DNA of 6,772 nucleotides from Eubacterium limosum (GTDB lineage Bacteria; Bacillota; Clostridia; Eubacteriales; Eubacteriaceae): NCBI GenBank assembly GCA_959020865.1, contig CAUEUD010000190.1, positions 1-6,772 on the forward strand, given 5' to 3'. Positions 1 to 5,497 of the stretch are shown in pieces. The position numbers and the translations under genes are program-made. Under the pieces are notes generated by a model. That model was not told the origin of the DNA, made no database searches, and was given only the letters and a program-made list of their open reading frames with translations. The stretch's first letter is position 1. Every line of letters begins with the position of its first letter.

Positions 1-467
1 ATGGAGAACAGGAAAAACGGCTGGGTAATCGCAAAAATAATGCTGAGCACCAGGAATAAAACAGCGTTTTCCGGTTTATACATGCGGTAAAGACGGTATA
101 ATGCGCCGTAATAATAAACGGCATAGGCGATGGGGAACAGCCAGCCAATGAATGGAATCATGGAAAGCAGCCCGCTCGCAAATGGCAGCAGCGGCAGGAA
201 TACATGGGCGTATGGAATGACCCATGAACCAAAGGCGACCTTTTCGTTGATGATTTTACCCATCAGGTAAGTCTTGGCGATGGGGATCCAGGCCAGCCAG
301 GGGCTGTCAATACCGCGGTTTTTGGCCATCTGGTATAAGCTGAGTGAGTTAAAAACATAGCAGACGATACCAATAACTAAAATGATCACGAAGTAAGCGG
401 CCAGAAAAGATAAAATAATAGCAGCAACACCCGCATCGGTTGAAGAGTAATAAATACTATCGGACAT
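1..467 (-). CDS. Uncharacterised multi-pass membrane protein (3' end beyond the window)
   Basis: The frame is open from an ATG at 467 down to the left edge without a stop, giving 155 visible residues; the C-terminus is missing. A good Shine-Dalgarno (AAGGAGA, 474-480) lies 7 bases upstream. The protein is strongly hydrophobic. Likely membrane segments are about 14-40, 82-103, 104-125 and 134-155. A conserved-looking cytosolic or loop stretch follows the first one: LYQMAKNRGIDSPWLAWIP (about 44-62). Later come a Tyr-rich segment ALYRLYRMYKPENAVLF and then a hydrophobic run ending QPFFLF. I recall similar short membrane proteins with an 'MAK.RGI..PWLAWIP' signature in many Clostridia, none with an assigned function, so no role is given. 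It is transcribed from its own promoter (513-541) and separated from pyrE by that gene's terminator, so it is probably not in the pyrE transcript. Confidence 0.8.
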   Translation of the reverse strand, partial: MSDSIYYSSTDAGVAAIILSFLAAYFVIILVIGIVCYVFNSLSLYQMAKNRGIDSPWLAWIPIAKTYLMGKIINEKVAFGSWVIPYAHVFLPLLPFASGLLSMIPFIGWLFPIAYAVYYYGALYRLYRMYKPENAVLFLVLSIIFAITQPFFLFS

Positions 468-512
468 GTGATTTCTCCTTTCATGTATTTTAGAATACCT
501 CTAATTAAATCC

Positions 513-541
513 ATTGTAGCATCTTATGTGAGCGAAAGCAA
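513..541 (-). promoter_or_regulatory. Promoter of the membrane protein gene
   Basis: Read on the minus strand: -35 TTGCTT (541-536), a 17-base spacer, and -10 TACAAT (518-513) preceded by TG one base upstream (extended -10). The expected start of transcription is near 506, giving a leader of about 40 bases that contains a small GTATT/AATAC hairpin (485-498) just upstream of the ribosome binding site. This is a pattern match only. Confidence 0.65.
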
Positions 542-590
542 TATGATTTTAAAAAGAGTGACTTCTTAGGGACTTAACGTGAGTTTAATG

Positions 591-645
591 AACGGTATAA
601 TAAAAGCTCCGGAGGTTTCCGGAGCTTTTATGGTTAAATACCGTT
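591..645 (-). terminator. Intrinsic terminator of pyrE, with an outer stem over the stop codon region
   Basis: A perfect 13-bp stem (601-613 with 618-630, TAAAAGCTCCGGA) closes on a 4-base loop, immediately after the pyrE stop. On the minus-strand transcript the stem ends in UUUUAUUAU, a short interrupted U-tract. A second, outer 8-bp pairing is possible (AACGGTAT 591-598 with ATACCGTT 638-645). It would cover the last three pyrE codons and leave the stop codon (636-634) in a bulge. Both flanking genes are on the minus strand, so the hairpin serves pyrE and insulates the membrane protein gene. Confidence 0.8.
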
Positions 646-1299
646 TTTATCAAGATGATCTTCCATACGCTTTTTCATTTCGTCGTCGATCACGATTTTT
701 CCATCAATTTCGTAATTGTAGAGATGAGCGATGATATCCCGCACGGTTACAATCGGGTAAGTGATAATACCAAACGCTTCTTTGACTTCCTGGATCGCGC
801 TTTTGTCATTATTCCCCTTTTCCATCCGGTCGACCGAAATGATCAGGGCGGTGATGTCTACATCGGCAAGACTCTTGAGCAGCGGAACGCTCTCGCGGAC
901 AGAGGAGCCGGCAGTGATGACATCCTCGATGATGATGGCCTTATCGCCGTCCTGGGGCTTGTAGCCAATAATGCTGCCGCCTTCACCGTGGTCCTTGGCT
1001 TCCTTGCGGTTAAAGCAGTAGGGAATGTTGACGCCGTGGTCTCTGTAAAGGGAAACCGCGGCGGTAATGACGAGCGGAATGCCCTTGTAGGCAGGACCGT
1101 ACATAAAATCCATCTCCCCGATGTTTTCTTTGATGCAGGCCGCGTAGTATTCACCCAGCTTTGAAATCTGTTCGGCGGTTTTATAGTTGCCGGTATTGAT
1201 GAAATAAGGTGTTTTACGGCCGCTCTTGGTCACGAAATCGCCAAAGGTCAAAACGCCGGAGCGCACCATAAAATCGATAAAGTCTTCTTTGTAACCCAT
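634..1299 (-). CDS. pyrE: Orotate phosphoribosyltransferase
   Basis: This 221-residue protein should be the cytosolic enzyme that transfers the phosphoribosyl group of PRPP to orotate, forming orotidine 5'-monophosphate, the fifth step of de novo pyrimidine synthesis. The diagnostic PRPP-binding loop is present as AIIIEDVITAGSSVRES (about 121-137), with the acidic pair ED followed by the TAGSS phosphate loop. Other family marks are FGDFVTKSGRKTPYF near the N-terminus (about 19-33), MYGPAYKGIPL (about 66-76), and NRKEAKDHGEGG (about 97-108), the flexible catalytic loop with Lys and His. Length is typical for PyrE of Firmicutes. The ATG at 1299 follows GGAGGA (1306-1311) at good spacing. It has its own promoter (1332-1360). 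No other pyr genes adjoin it, and the short leader leaves no room for a PyrR attenuator. Confident call. Confidence 0.95.
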   Translation of the reverse strand: MGYKEDFIDFMVRSGVLTFGDFVTKSGRKTPYFINTGNYKTAEQISKLGEYYAACIKENIGEMDFMYGPAYKGIPLVITAAVSLYRDHGVNIPYCFNRKEAKDHGEGGSIIGYKPQDGDKAIIIEDVITAGSSVRESVPLLKSLADVDITALIISVDRMEKGNNDKSAIQEVKEAFGIITYPIVTVRDIIAHLYNYEIDGKIVIDDEMKKRMEDHLDKNGI

Positions 1300-1331
1300 A
1301 GTATCCTCCAGATAATTGTTTTCTAAATAAA

Positions 1332-1360
1332 ATTATATACGATATCCGCCCGGGTGGCAA
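1332..1360 (-). promoter_or_regulatory. Promoter of pyrE
   Basis: On the minus strand: TTGCCA (1360-1355), a 17-base spacer and a consensus TATAAT (1337-1332). It begins 5 bases beyond the stop codon of the upstream LOR/SDH gene, so pyrE has a start of its own near 1325 with a leader of about 25 bases. I see no strong terminator between the two genes, so read-through from upstream is also possible. Confidence 0.7.
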
Positions 1361-1365
1361 ACAGT

Positions 1366-2460
1366 TTATCCATTGCCGAGCAGATGGCGCTCCAGATTCA
1401 CGACAAAATCCTGGATGTTGGTGATAAAGGATTCGCTGCTCAGACTGCCCCGGTCTTTAAGCTTGTTTACCACAAATTCAGAGATGTCAACGGTGTAAAA
1501 GTAGACAGGCCGGACCACGCCGCCCACCAGCTGGTAAGAGGGTGTCATATTGCCGGTCGCAATGGTGTGAAGCTGGGTCGCGAGACAGATGACGGTGGTC
1601 GCCCTGCGCGTATAGGCCCGCATGGCGTCCTGAGCCTCGTAGACATCGGAATAGACGCCGGGTAGAGGGCCGTCGTCACGGATCGAGCCGGCCAGTACCA
1701 TGGGAACGTCCTTTTTCAGACAGGCGTGGACAATGCCATCGCGGATGTTATAGTCATGGATCAGGTTTTTAAGCGAGCCGGAGGAGCGGGCACGGTTAAT
1801 GGTTTCGATATGATGGTAATGGCCGTTTTTACAGCTGCATTTTGAATAAATATCCTGCCCCAGAGCGGTGTGAAAAAAGCTTGCCTCCAGATCGTGGGTT
1901 GCCAGGGCATTGCCGGCAAAAAGAGCGTCGACGTAACCGGATTTTATGAGCGATGACATGGCGTTTCTGGAATCGTAGTCGAAGGCAGCTGCCGGCCCAA
2001 GCACCCAGACCACGTAGCCGTGGTCCTTTTCGTAGCGCAGCAGATCGTAAAGCCGGTCATAATCGCTGGAAAAAGCCGTCTCTCTGGAATTGTTCATCCG
2101 AAAGGCAAAATTGTCCGTATTGTCCTGGAAATTCCGGTTAAAGGCGTTTTGGTGGACGTAGACGCCGGTTTCGCCGTTGTCGCTGCGGCCAATGACAACC
2201 GCGTCGCCTTTTTTGACGTTGCGGAATTCGACCGCGTGGGGAAGGCCGTCCTCAATGACGACAACGCAGTCCATCCGGCTTTCACGGATCAGAATCCAGT
2301 GGCCGTCGATCTTGAAATATTCAGGAAAAATAGAGGTTGCGTAAAAATTTTCAGGGACGACACCGTCCATGGGGGCGGGCTCGGTATGAACGTCCGGAGA
2401 ACCGGCAAAATGCTCTGTGTGAAAGTCAGGTGGGATATACTCAGGTAATTTAAACATCAT
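1366..2460 (-). CDS. LOR/SDH (TIGR00300) family protein, putative ornithine cyclodeaminase
   Basis: The 364-residue product matches, from memory, the family named after the 'LOR/SDH bifunctional enzyme conserved region'. Characterised relatives are the ornithine cyclodeaminase of methanogens and the C-terminal half of cyanobacterial ArgZ/AgrE, which convert ornithine to proline and ammonia with NAD. This is not the mu-crystallin-type cyclodeaminase. Residues about 36-103 (PENFYATSIFPEYFKIDGHW, then SRMDCVVV and VKKGDAVVIG) form the N-terminal LOR/SDH domain. The remainder carries the nucleotide-binding core blocks: GYVDALFAGNALATHD (175-190), GHYHHIETINRAR (213-225), VLAGSIRDDGPLP (255-267), HTIATGNMTP (298-307) and VDISEFVVNKLKDRGS (324-339). 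It lacks the N-terminal arginine-dihydrolase domain of ArgZ. Start: ATG 2460 (a second ATG follows at 2457), with GGAGT about 9 bases upstream. Family membership is confident; the substrate is inferred. Confidence 0.82.
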   Translation of the reverse strand: MMFKLPEYIPPDFHTEHFAGSPDVHTEPAPMDGVVPENFYATSIFPEYFKIDGHWILIRESRMDCVVVIEDGLPHAVEFRNVKKGDAVVIGRSDNGETGVYVHQNAFNRNFQDNTDNFAFRMNNSRETAFSSDYDRLYDLLRYEKDHGYVVWVLGPAAAFDYDSRNAMSSLIKSGYVDALFAGNALATHDLEASFFHTALGQDIYSKCSCKNGHYHHIETINRARSSGSLKNLIHDYNIRDGIVHACLKKDVPMVLAGSIRDDGPLPGVYSDVYEAQDAMRAYTRRATTVICLATQLHTIATGNMTPSYQLVGGVVRPVYFYTVDISEFVVNKLKDRGSLSSESFITNIQDFVVNLERHLLGNG

Positions 2461-2500
2461 TTTAATTCACTCCTAATTGATAGCCATAAAATAGTATTCC

Positions 2501-2528
2501 TTTTAAAGCTCATTATAGCACTTTAAAA
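2501..2528. promoter_or_regulatory. Candidate operator: 8-bp inverted repeat around a -10 box
   Basis: TTTTAAAG (2501-2508) and CTTTAAAA (2521-2528) form a perfect inverted repeat with a 12-base gap. The gap holds the TATAAT of the LOR/SDH gene promoter (2517-2512). A dimeric protein bound to both arms would cover the promoter core. A further CTTTAAA lies at 2690-2696 inside the spacer of the downstream metN promoter. The arms are AT-rich, so chance is a real alternative. Confidence 0.4.
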
Positions 2529-2540
2529 TCAGGGATTCAA
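2512..2540 (-). promoter_or_regulatory. Promoter of the LOR/SDH family gene
   Basis: On the minus strand: TTGAAT (2540-2535), a 17-base spacer and TATAAT (2517-2512), with TG one base before the -10 (extended -10, TGCTATAAT). Predicted start is near 2505, giving a leader of about 45 bases with no obvious structured regulator. Confidence 0.7.
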
Positions 2541-2579
2541 CGCAGAACAAAAGGCATGGACGAATATTTTTCAAAAGTA

Positions 2580-2608
2580 TTGACAAAAGTGAAAAGAATC
2601 TTTATAAT
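2580..2608 (+). promoter_or_regulatory. Distal promoter P1 of the metNIQ operon
   Basis: TTGACA (2580-2585), exactly 17 bases, then TATAAT (2603-2608): both hexamers are perfect sigma-A consensus at the optimal spacing. It would start transcription near 2615 and make a leader of about 177 bases before metN. Its -35 lies 39 bp from the -35 of the divergent LOR/SDH promoter. Confidence 0.7.
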
Positions 2609-2610
2609 AA

Positions 2611-2648
2611 AAACATATAAAACATATATGAATAAATTTATATGAATA
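2611..2648 (+). repeat. Short direct repeats just downstream of P1
   Basis: AAACATATA occurs twice in tandem (2611-2619, 2620-2628). TATATGAATA occurs at 2625-2634 and again at 2639-2648, 14 bp apart start to start. They cover the expected P1 start site and the first transcribed bases. They could be protein-binding sites or just low-complexity AT-rich DNA. Confidence 0.45.
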
Positions 2649-2679
2649 TTGCAGGTTTTGCACTTGAACGCTGTATACC

Positions 2680-2709
2680 TTGACAAAGGCTTTAAATCTA
2701 GAATATAAT
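2680..2709 (+). promoter_or_regulatory. Proximal promoter P2 of the metNIQ operon
   Basis: TTGACA (2680-2685), an 18-base spacer and TATAAT (2704-2709), again with both hexamers perfect. Predicted start is near 2716, giving a leader of about 75 bases to the metN ATG. The leader holds a CCATATGG palindrome (2733-2740) but no SAM riboswitch or T-box core that I recognise. Confidence 0.75.
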
Positions 2710-2791
2710 TGTAAAAGTGTATCCTTTCAATACCATATGGAAGAGTACGAAATGATATTTGAAAAATCAAGCTTTTTGAGAGGAGGTAGAA

Positions 2792-3826
2792 ATGGAAACA
2801 CCAATAAACAAACAGGCGCAGCCCATCATTGAGATACGGTCTTTGGGGAAAACCTTCCATACAAAAAGTGGCGATGTGAAGGCTTTGGATGATATTAATA
2901 TTACCATTCATAAAGGCGATATATTTGGCATCATCGGCATGAGCGGCGCTGGAAAAAGCACGCTTGTGCGCTGTATGAACCTGCTGGAGAAACCAACCGA
3001 GGGCAGCGTTTTAGTGGACGGTGAGGATATTTCGGAAATATCGGAAAAGGATCTTCGGAAAGTACGTTATTCCATGGGGATGATCTTTCAGCAGTTCAAC
3101 CTTTTGGAACAGCGGACTGCCGAAAAGAATATTTTATTTGCACTTGAAATCGCGGGGTATGACAAGTCCAAGGCCAAGGGACGCGCGGCAGAGCTTTTAG
3201 AGCTCGTCGGCCTCAGCGACCGGGCGCAGTCTTATCCTTCCCAGCTGTCCGGCGGGCAGAAGCAGCGTGTTGCCATCGCGCGTGCGCTGGCCAACAACCC
3301 GAAGGTGCTGCTGTGTGACGAAGCCACCTCAGCTCTTGACCCCACCACCACACGGTCGATCCTCACACTTTTAAAGGATATAAACAAGCGTCTGGGCATC
3401 ACCATTGTGGTGATCACCCATGAGATGAGCGTGGTGGAGGAAATATGCAGCCATGTGGCCATTATTGATAAGAGCCATATTGCCGAGCAGGGCAGTGTGG
3501 AGGAAATATTCACCAATCCAAAAACTGCCATTGCCAGGAGAATGATTTTCCCGGACGGTGAAAACCTCACTGGCCACGTCGGCAAGAACTGCTGCCGCAT
3601 CGTCTTTGACGGAAGCTCGTCCTACGATCCGGTAATAGCCCGGATGATTCTGGAGTGTAAGGCGCTGGTCAACATTATGTATGCGGACATGAAAAATATC
3701 GACGGCATTGCCCGCGGACAGATGGTCATCCAGCTGCCTGAGGACAGCACAACCGCCAGCAAGGTGCTGAATTATCTGAGATCCAATGGATTGACTGTGG
3801 AGGAGGTGCCGGACTATGTGGGATAG
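2792..3826 (+). CDS. metN: Methionine ABC transporter, ATP-binding protein
   Basis: This 344-residue protein is the ATPase of a MetNIQ importer, acting as a dimer on the inner face of the membrane. ABC landmarks in order are Walker A GMSGAGKST (49-57), Q-loop FQQFNLL (99-105), signature LSGGQKQR (152-159), Walker B VLLCDEATSALD (172-183) and H-loop His in VITHEM (about 210). The C-terminal 80 residues (about 265-344) form a NIL domain, the ligand-binding regulatory domain typical of MetN. In E. coli this domain binds methionine and inhibits uptake. It separates MetN from polar amino-acid transporter ATPases. Length matches the family (about 340). The ATG follows AGGAGGT (2781-2787) at close spacing. 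The 3' end overlaps metI by 11 bases, implying translational coupling. No catalytic residue is missing. Confidence 0.94.
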   Translation: METPINKQAQPIIEIRSLGKTFHTKSGDVKALDDINITIHKGDIFGIIGMSGAGKSTLVRCMNLLEKPTEGSVLVDGEDISEISEKDLRKVRYSMGMIFQQFNLLEQRTAEKNILFALEIAGYDKSKAKGRAAELLELVGLSDRAQSYPSQLSGGQKQRVAIARALANNPKVLLCDEATSALDPTTTRSILTLLKDINKRLGITIVVITHEMSVVEEICSHVAIIDKSHIAEQGSVEEIFTNPKTAIARRMIFPDGENLTGHVGKNCCRIVFDGSSSYDPVIARMILECKALVNIMYADMKNIDGIARGQMVIQLPEDSTTASKVLNYLRSNGLTVEEVPDYVG

Positions 3827-4475
3827 CACAATGATTAATATGATCTGGTGGGGCCTGCTTCAGACCCTGTACATGACTTTGGCATCCACGCTGATTTCCT
3901 ATGTGCTGGGAATCCCGTTGGGGGTTATTCTGGTGGCCTGTGACAGGGATGGGGTTAAGCCTCTGCCCATTGTCCATAAAATTTTAGATATTATTGTTAA
4001 TATTACCCGTTCCATTCCGTTTTTGATCCTGCTGATCGCGGTTATCCCGATCACACGCTTCATTACCGGTACCACCATTGGCTCCAACGCGACCATTGTG
4101 CCGCTGGTCATGGCGGCCGCGCCGTTTATCGCGCGTATGGTGGAATCCTCACTCCGTGAGGTGGATAAGGGATTGATCGAGGCGTCGCTTTCTATGGGAG
4201 CCAGCCCCTTCCAGGTAATCTGCAAGGTGCTTCTGCCGGAAGCCAAGCCTTCGCTGATCGTGGGCGCAGCCATTTCGACCACCACCATCCTGGGCTATTC
4301 AGCCATGGCGGGTATTGTGGGCGGCGGCGGCCTCGGTGATATTGCCATCCGTTACGGGTATTACCGTTACGAGAACGGCGTGATGATTGTGACTGTTGTA
4401 CTGCTGGTTCTGGTGGTTCAGGTATTCCAGGAAATCGGGATGAAGATCGCTGAAAAGCAGGATAAGAGAAAATAA
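3816..4475 (+). CDS. metI: Methionine ABC transporter, permease protein
   Basis: A 219-residue integral membrane protein forming the homodimeric channel of the MetNIQ importer. Hydrophobic segments lie near 10-40, 56-80, 92-112, 145-170 and 187-207, the five-helix MetI pattern. The cytoplasmic coupling motif (EAA loop) is visible as IEASLSMGASPFQVICKVLL (121-140), followed by PEAKPSL, with the conserved Gly at 128. It docks onto the MetN Q-loop region. Other MetI-like marks are RSIPFLILL (65-73) and GYSAMAGIVGGGGLGDIAIRYGY (160-182). The start at 3816 lies inside the end of metN. GGAGGAGGT within metN (3799-3807) serves as its ribosome binding site, so metN and metI are translationally coupled. 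Length is typical. Confidence 0.94.
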   Translation: MWDSTMINMIWWGLLQTLYMTLASTLISYVLGIPLGVILVACDRDGVKPLPIVHKILDIIVNITRSIPFLILLIAVIPITRFITGTTIGSNATIVPLVMAAAPFIARMVESSLREVDKGLIEASLSMGASPFQVICKVLLPEAKPSLIVGAAISTTTILGYSAMAGIVGGGGLGDIAIRYGYYRYENGVMIVTVVLLVLVVQVFQEIGMKIAEKQDKRK

Positions 4476-4495
4476 TTTCCAGGAGGAAAAGAAGG

Positions 4496-5329
4496 ATGAA
4501 ATTAAAAAAAGTATTGTCTGTACTGGTAGCGTTAGGCCTTGTGACGGTGATGGCCGCAGGCTGCAGCTCTTCCGGCGGGGGATCAGCCTCTGGCTCGGAT
4601 GATAAAACCATCGTGGTGGGCGCATCGCCGACCCCTCATGCTGAAATTCTGAAAGCAGCTGAAAATGCTCTGAAGGAAAAGGGATATACGCTTGAAATCA
4701 AGGAATTTACCGATTATGTACAGCCGAATATGACCCTTGAAAACAAAGAGCTGGACGCGAACTACTTCCAGCATAAGCCGTATCTGGATGACTTTAACCA
4801 GAAAAACAACACAAAGCTGGTATCAGCAGGAGCCATTCATTATGAACCGCTGGGATTATATGCGGGCAAAACCAAAGCGCTTGCAGATCTGAAAGACGGC
4901 GCAACCATTGCAGTTCCAAATGATACGACCAATGAAGCGCGTGCTTTATTGCTGCTTGAAACCAATGGATTAATCAAACTGAACCCGGATGCTGGCTTAG
5001 CCGCCACCCCAAAAGACATCACCGAAAATCCGAAAAATTTGAACATTCAGGAGCTCGAAGCCGCACAGCTGGGCCGTTCCTTACAGGATGTTGACATGGC
5101 TGTCATCAACGGCAACTACGCGTTGCAGGCCGACCTGAAGGTCTCTGATGCGCTGGCAAAAGAAGAAAAAGATTCTGTTGCTGCCCAGACCTACGCCAAT
5201 GTTGTAGCAGTCCGCGAAGGCGATGAAAACTCTGACAAAACCAAAGCATTAATGGAAGCCTTAAAGAGCGACGATGTGAAAAAATTCATCGAAGATACCT
5301 ACCAGGGCTCTGTTGTATCAATTTTCTAA
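4496..5329 (+). CDS. metQ: Methionine-binding lipoprotein of the ABC transporter
   Basis: A 277-residue extracellular substrate receptor of the NlpA/MetQ family, delivering methionine to MetI. It begins with a lipoprotein signal peptide: charged MKLKK, a hydrophobic core, then lipobox AAGC with the lipidated Cys at 23. A Ser/Gly-rich tether follows (24-35). The mature domain opens with KTIVVGASPTPHAEIL, the standard NlpA-family start. It continues with the family's typical DYVQPN and LDANYFQHKPYLDDF blocks, AIHYEPLGLYAGK and IAVPNDTTNEARALLLL. It follows metI by 20 bases with AGGAGG (4481-4486) 9 bases upstream of the ATG, and is the last gene before the terminator. Specificity for L-methionine rather than D-methionine or a related ligand is inferred from the operon and the NIL domain of MetN. 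Confidence 0.93.
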   Translation: MKLKKVLSVLVALGLVTVMAAGCSSSGGGSASGSDDKTIVVGASPTPHAEILKAAENALKEKGYTLEIKEFTDYVQPNMTLENKELDANYFQHKPYLDDFNQKNNTKLVSAGAIHYEPLGLYAGKTKALADLKDGATIAVPNDTTNEARALLLLETNGLIKLNPDAGLAATPKDITENPKNLNIQELEAAQLGRSLQDVDMAVINGNYALQADLKVSDALAKEEKDSVAAQTYANVVAVREGDENSDKTKALMEALKSDDVKKFIEDTYQGSVVSIF

Positions 5330-5342
5330 AGCTCGAATCCAG

Positions 5343-5378
5343 AACAGGAGACACGCCAGCGGCAGTCTCCTGTTTTTT
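5343..5378 (+). terminator. Intrinsic terminator of the metNIQ operon
   Basis: AACAGGAGAC (5343-5352) pairs perfectly with GTCTCCTGTT (5365-5374). The 12-base loop can itself close through GCC/GGC (5355-5357, 5361-5363). A run of six T (5373-5378) follows. It lies 14 bases after the metQ stop. Confidence 0.9.
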
Positions 5379-5387
5379 ATAAGTTTT

Positions 5388-5420
5388 ATTCAAAGCGTAT
5401 CGCCGCGATACCCTTTGAAT
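5388..5420. repeat. 33-bp imperfect palindrome between metQ and aroE
   Basis: ATTCAAAG (5388-5395) pairs with CTTTGAAT (5413-5420). Inside a single C/C mismatch, GTATCG (5397-5402) pairs with CGATAC (5406-5411) around a 3-base loop. It starts 9 bases after the T-run of the metQ terminator and is followed by TTTATATAG on the plus strand. It may be a back-up terminator, an operator for aroE or a small dispersed palindrome; the sequence alone does not decide. Confidence 0.6.
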
Positions 5421-5451
5421 TTTATATAGTCCATCCCGTTTAGAAAATTTG

Positions 5452-5460
5452 TGCTATAAT
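5452..5460 (+). promoter_or_regulatory. Extended -10 promoter of aroE
   Basis: TGCTATAAT gives an extended -10 with a consensus TATAAT at 5455-5460. No good -35 hexamer is present 16-18 bases upstream (the DNA there reads catccc), so recognition would depend on the extended -10. Predicted start is near 5467, about 30 bases before the gene. Confidence 0.6.
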
Positions 5461-5497
5461 AGCAATAACGATTTGATAAAAGTGAGGAATAAGCGTG

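Noticed and set aside
655..1164. 169-residue plus-strand open frame opposite pyrE
   Set aside because: Fully antisense to a certain gene, no ribosome binding site, no family resemblance; a mirror of pyrE codon structure.
1346..1357. Imperfect palindrome CCGCCCGGGTGG within the pyrE promoter spacer
   Set aside because: Only 12 bp with a mismatch and no loop; too short to claim as an operator or terminator.
1300..1365. Possible terminator between the LOR/SDH gene and pyrE
   Set aside because: No stem of useful length followed by a T-run on the minus strand; the gap is explained by the pyrE promoter and ribosome binding site.
2020..2448. 142-residue plus-strand open frame opposite the LOR/SDH gene
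   Set aside because: Antisense to a gene with clear conserved motifs; no ribosome binding site or promoter of its own.
2563..2580. CodY-box-like stretch (ATTTTTCAAAAGTAT) just before P1
   Set aside because: About five mismatches to the AATTTTCWGAAAATT consensus; not better than expected in AT-rich DNA.
2737..2832. 31-codon upstream ORF in the metN leader overlapping the metN start in another frame
   Set aside because: No Shine-Dalgarno precedes its ATG, the product has no methionine-rich or stalling-like pattern, and the end merely runs through the metN start.
2537..2911. 124-residue minus-strand open frame across the divergent region and the start of metN
   Set aside because: It covers three promoters and the metN start, has low-complexity composition (Phe/Ile/Tyr-rich from AT-rich DNA) and no recognisable domain; a chance frame.
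3816..3826. Overlap of metN and metI as a possible frameshift
   Set aside because: Both proteins have full family length and complete motifs, and a Shine-Dalgarno sits at proper spacing before metI; ordinary translational coupling.
3371..3829. 152-residue minus-strand open frame opposite metN
   Set aside because: Antisense to the ABC ATPase and NIL domain; His-rich composition is a codon-mirror artefact.
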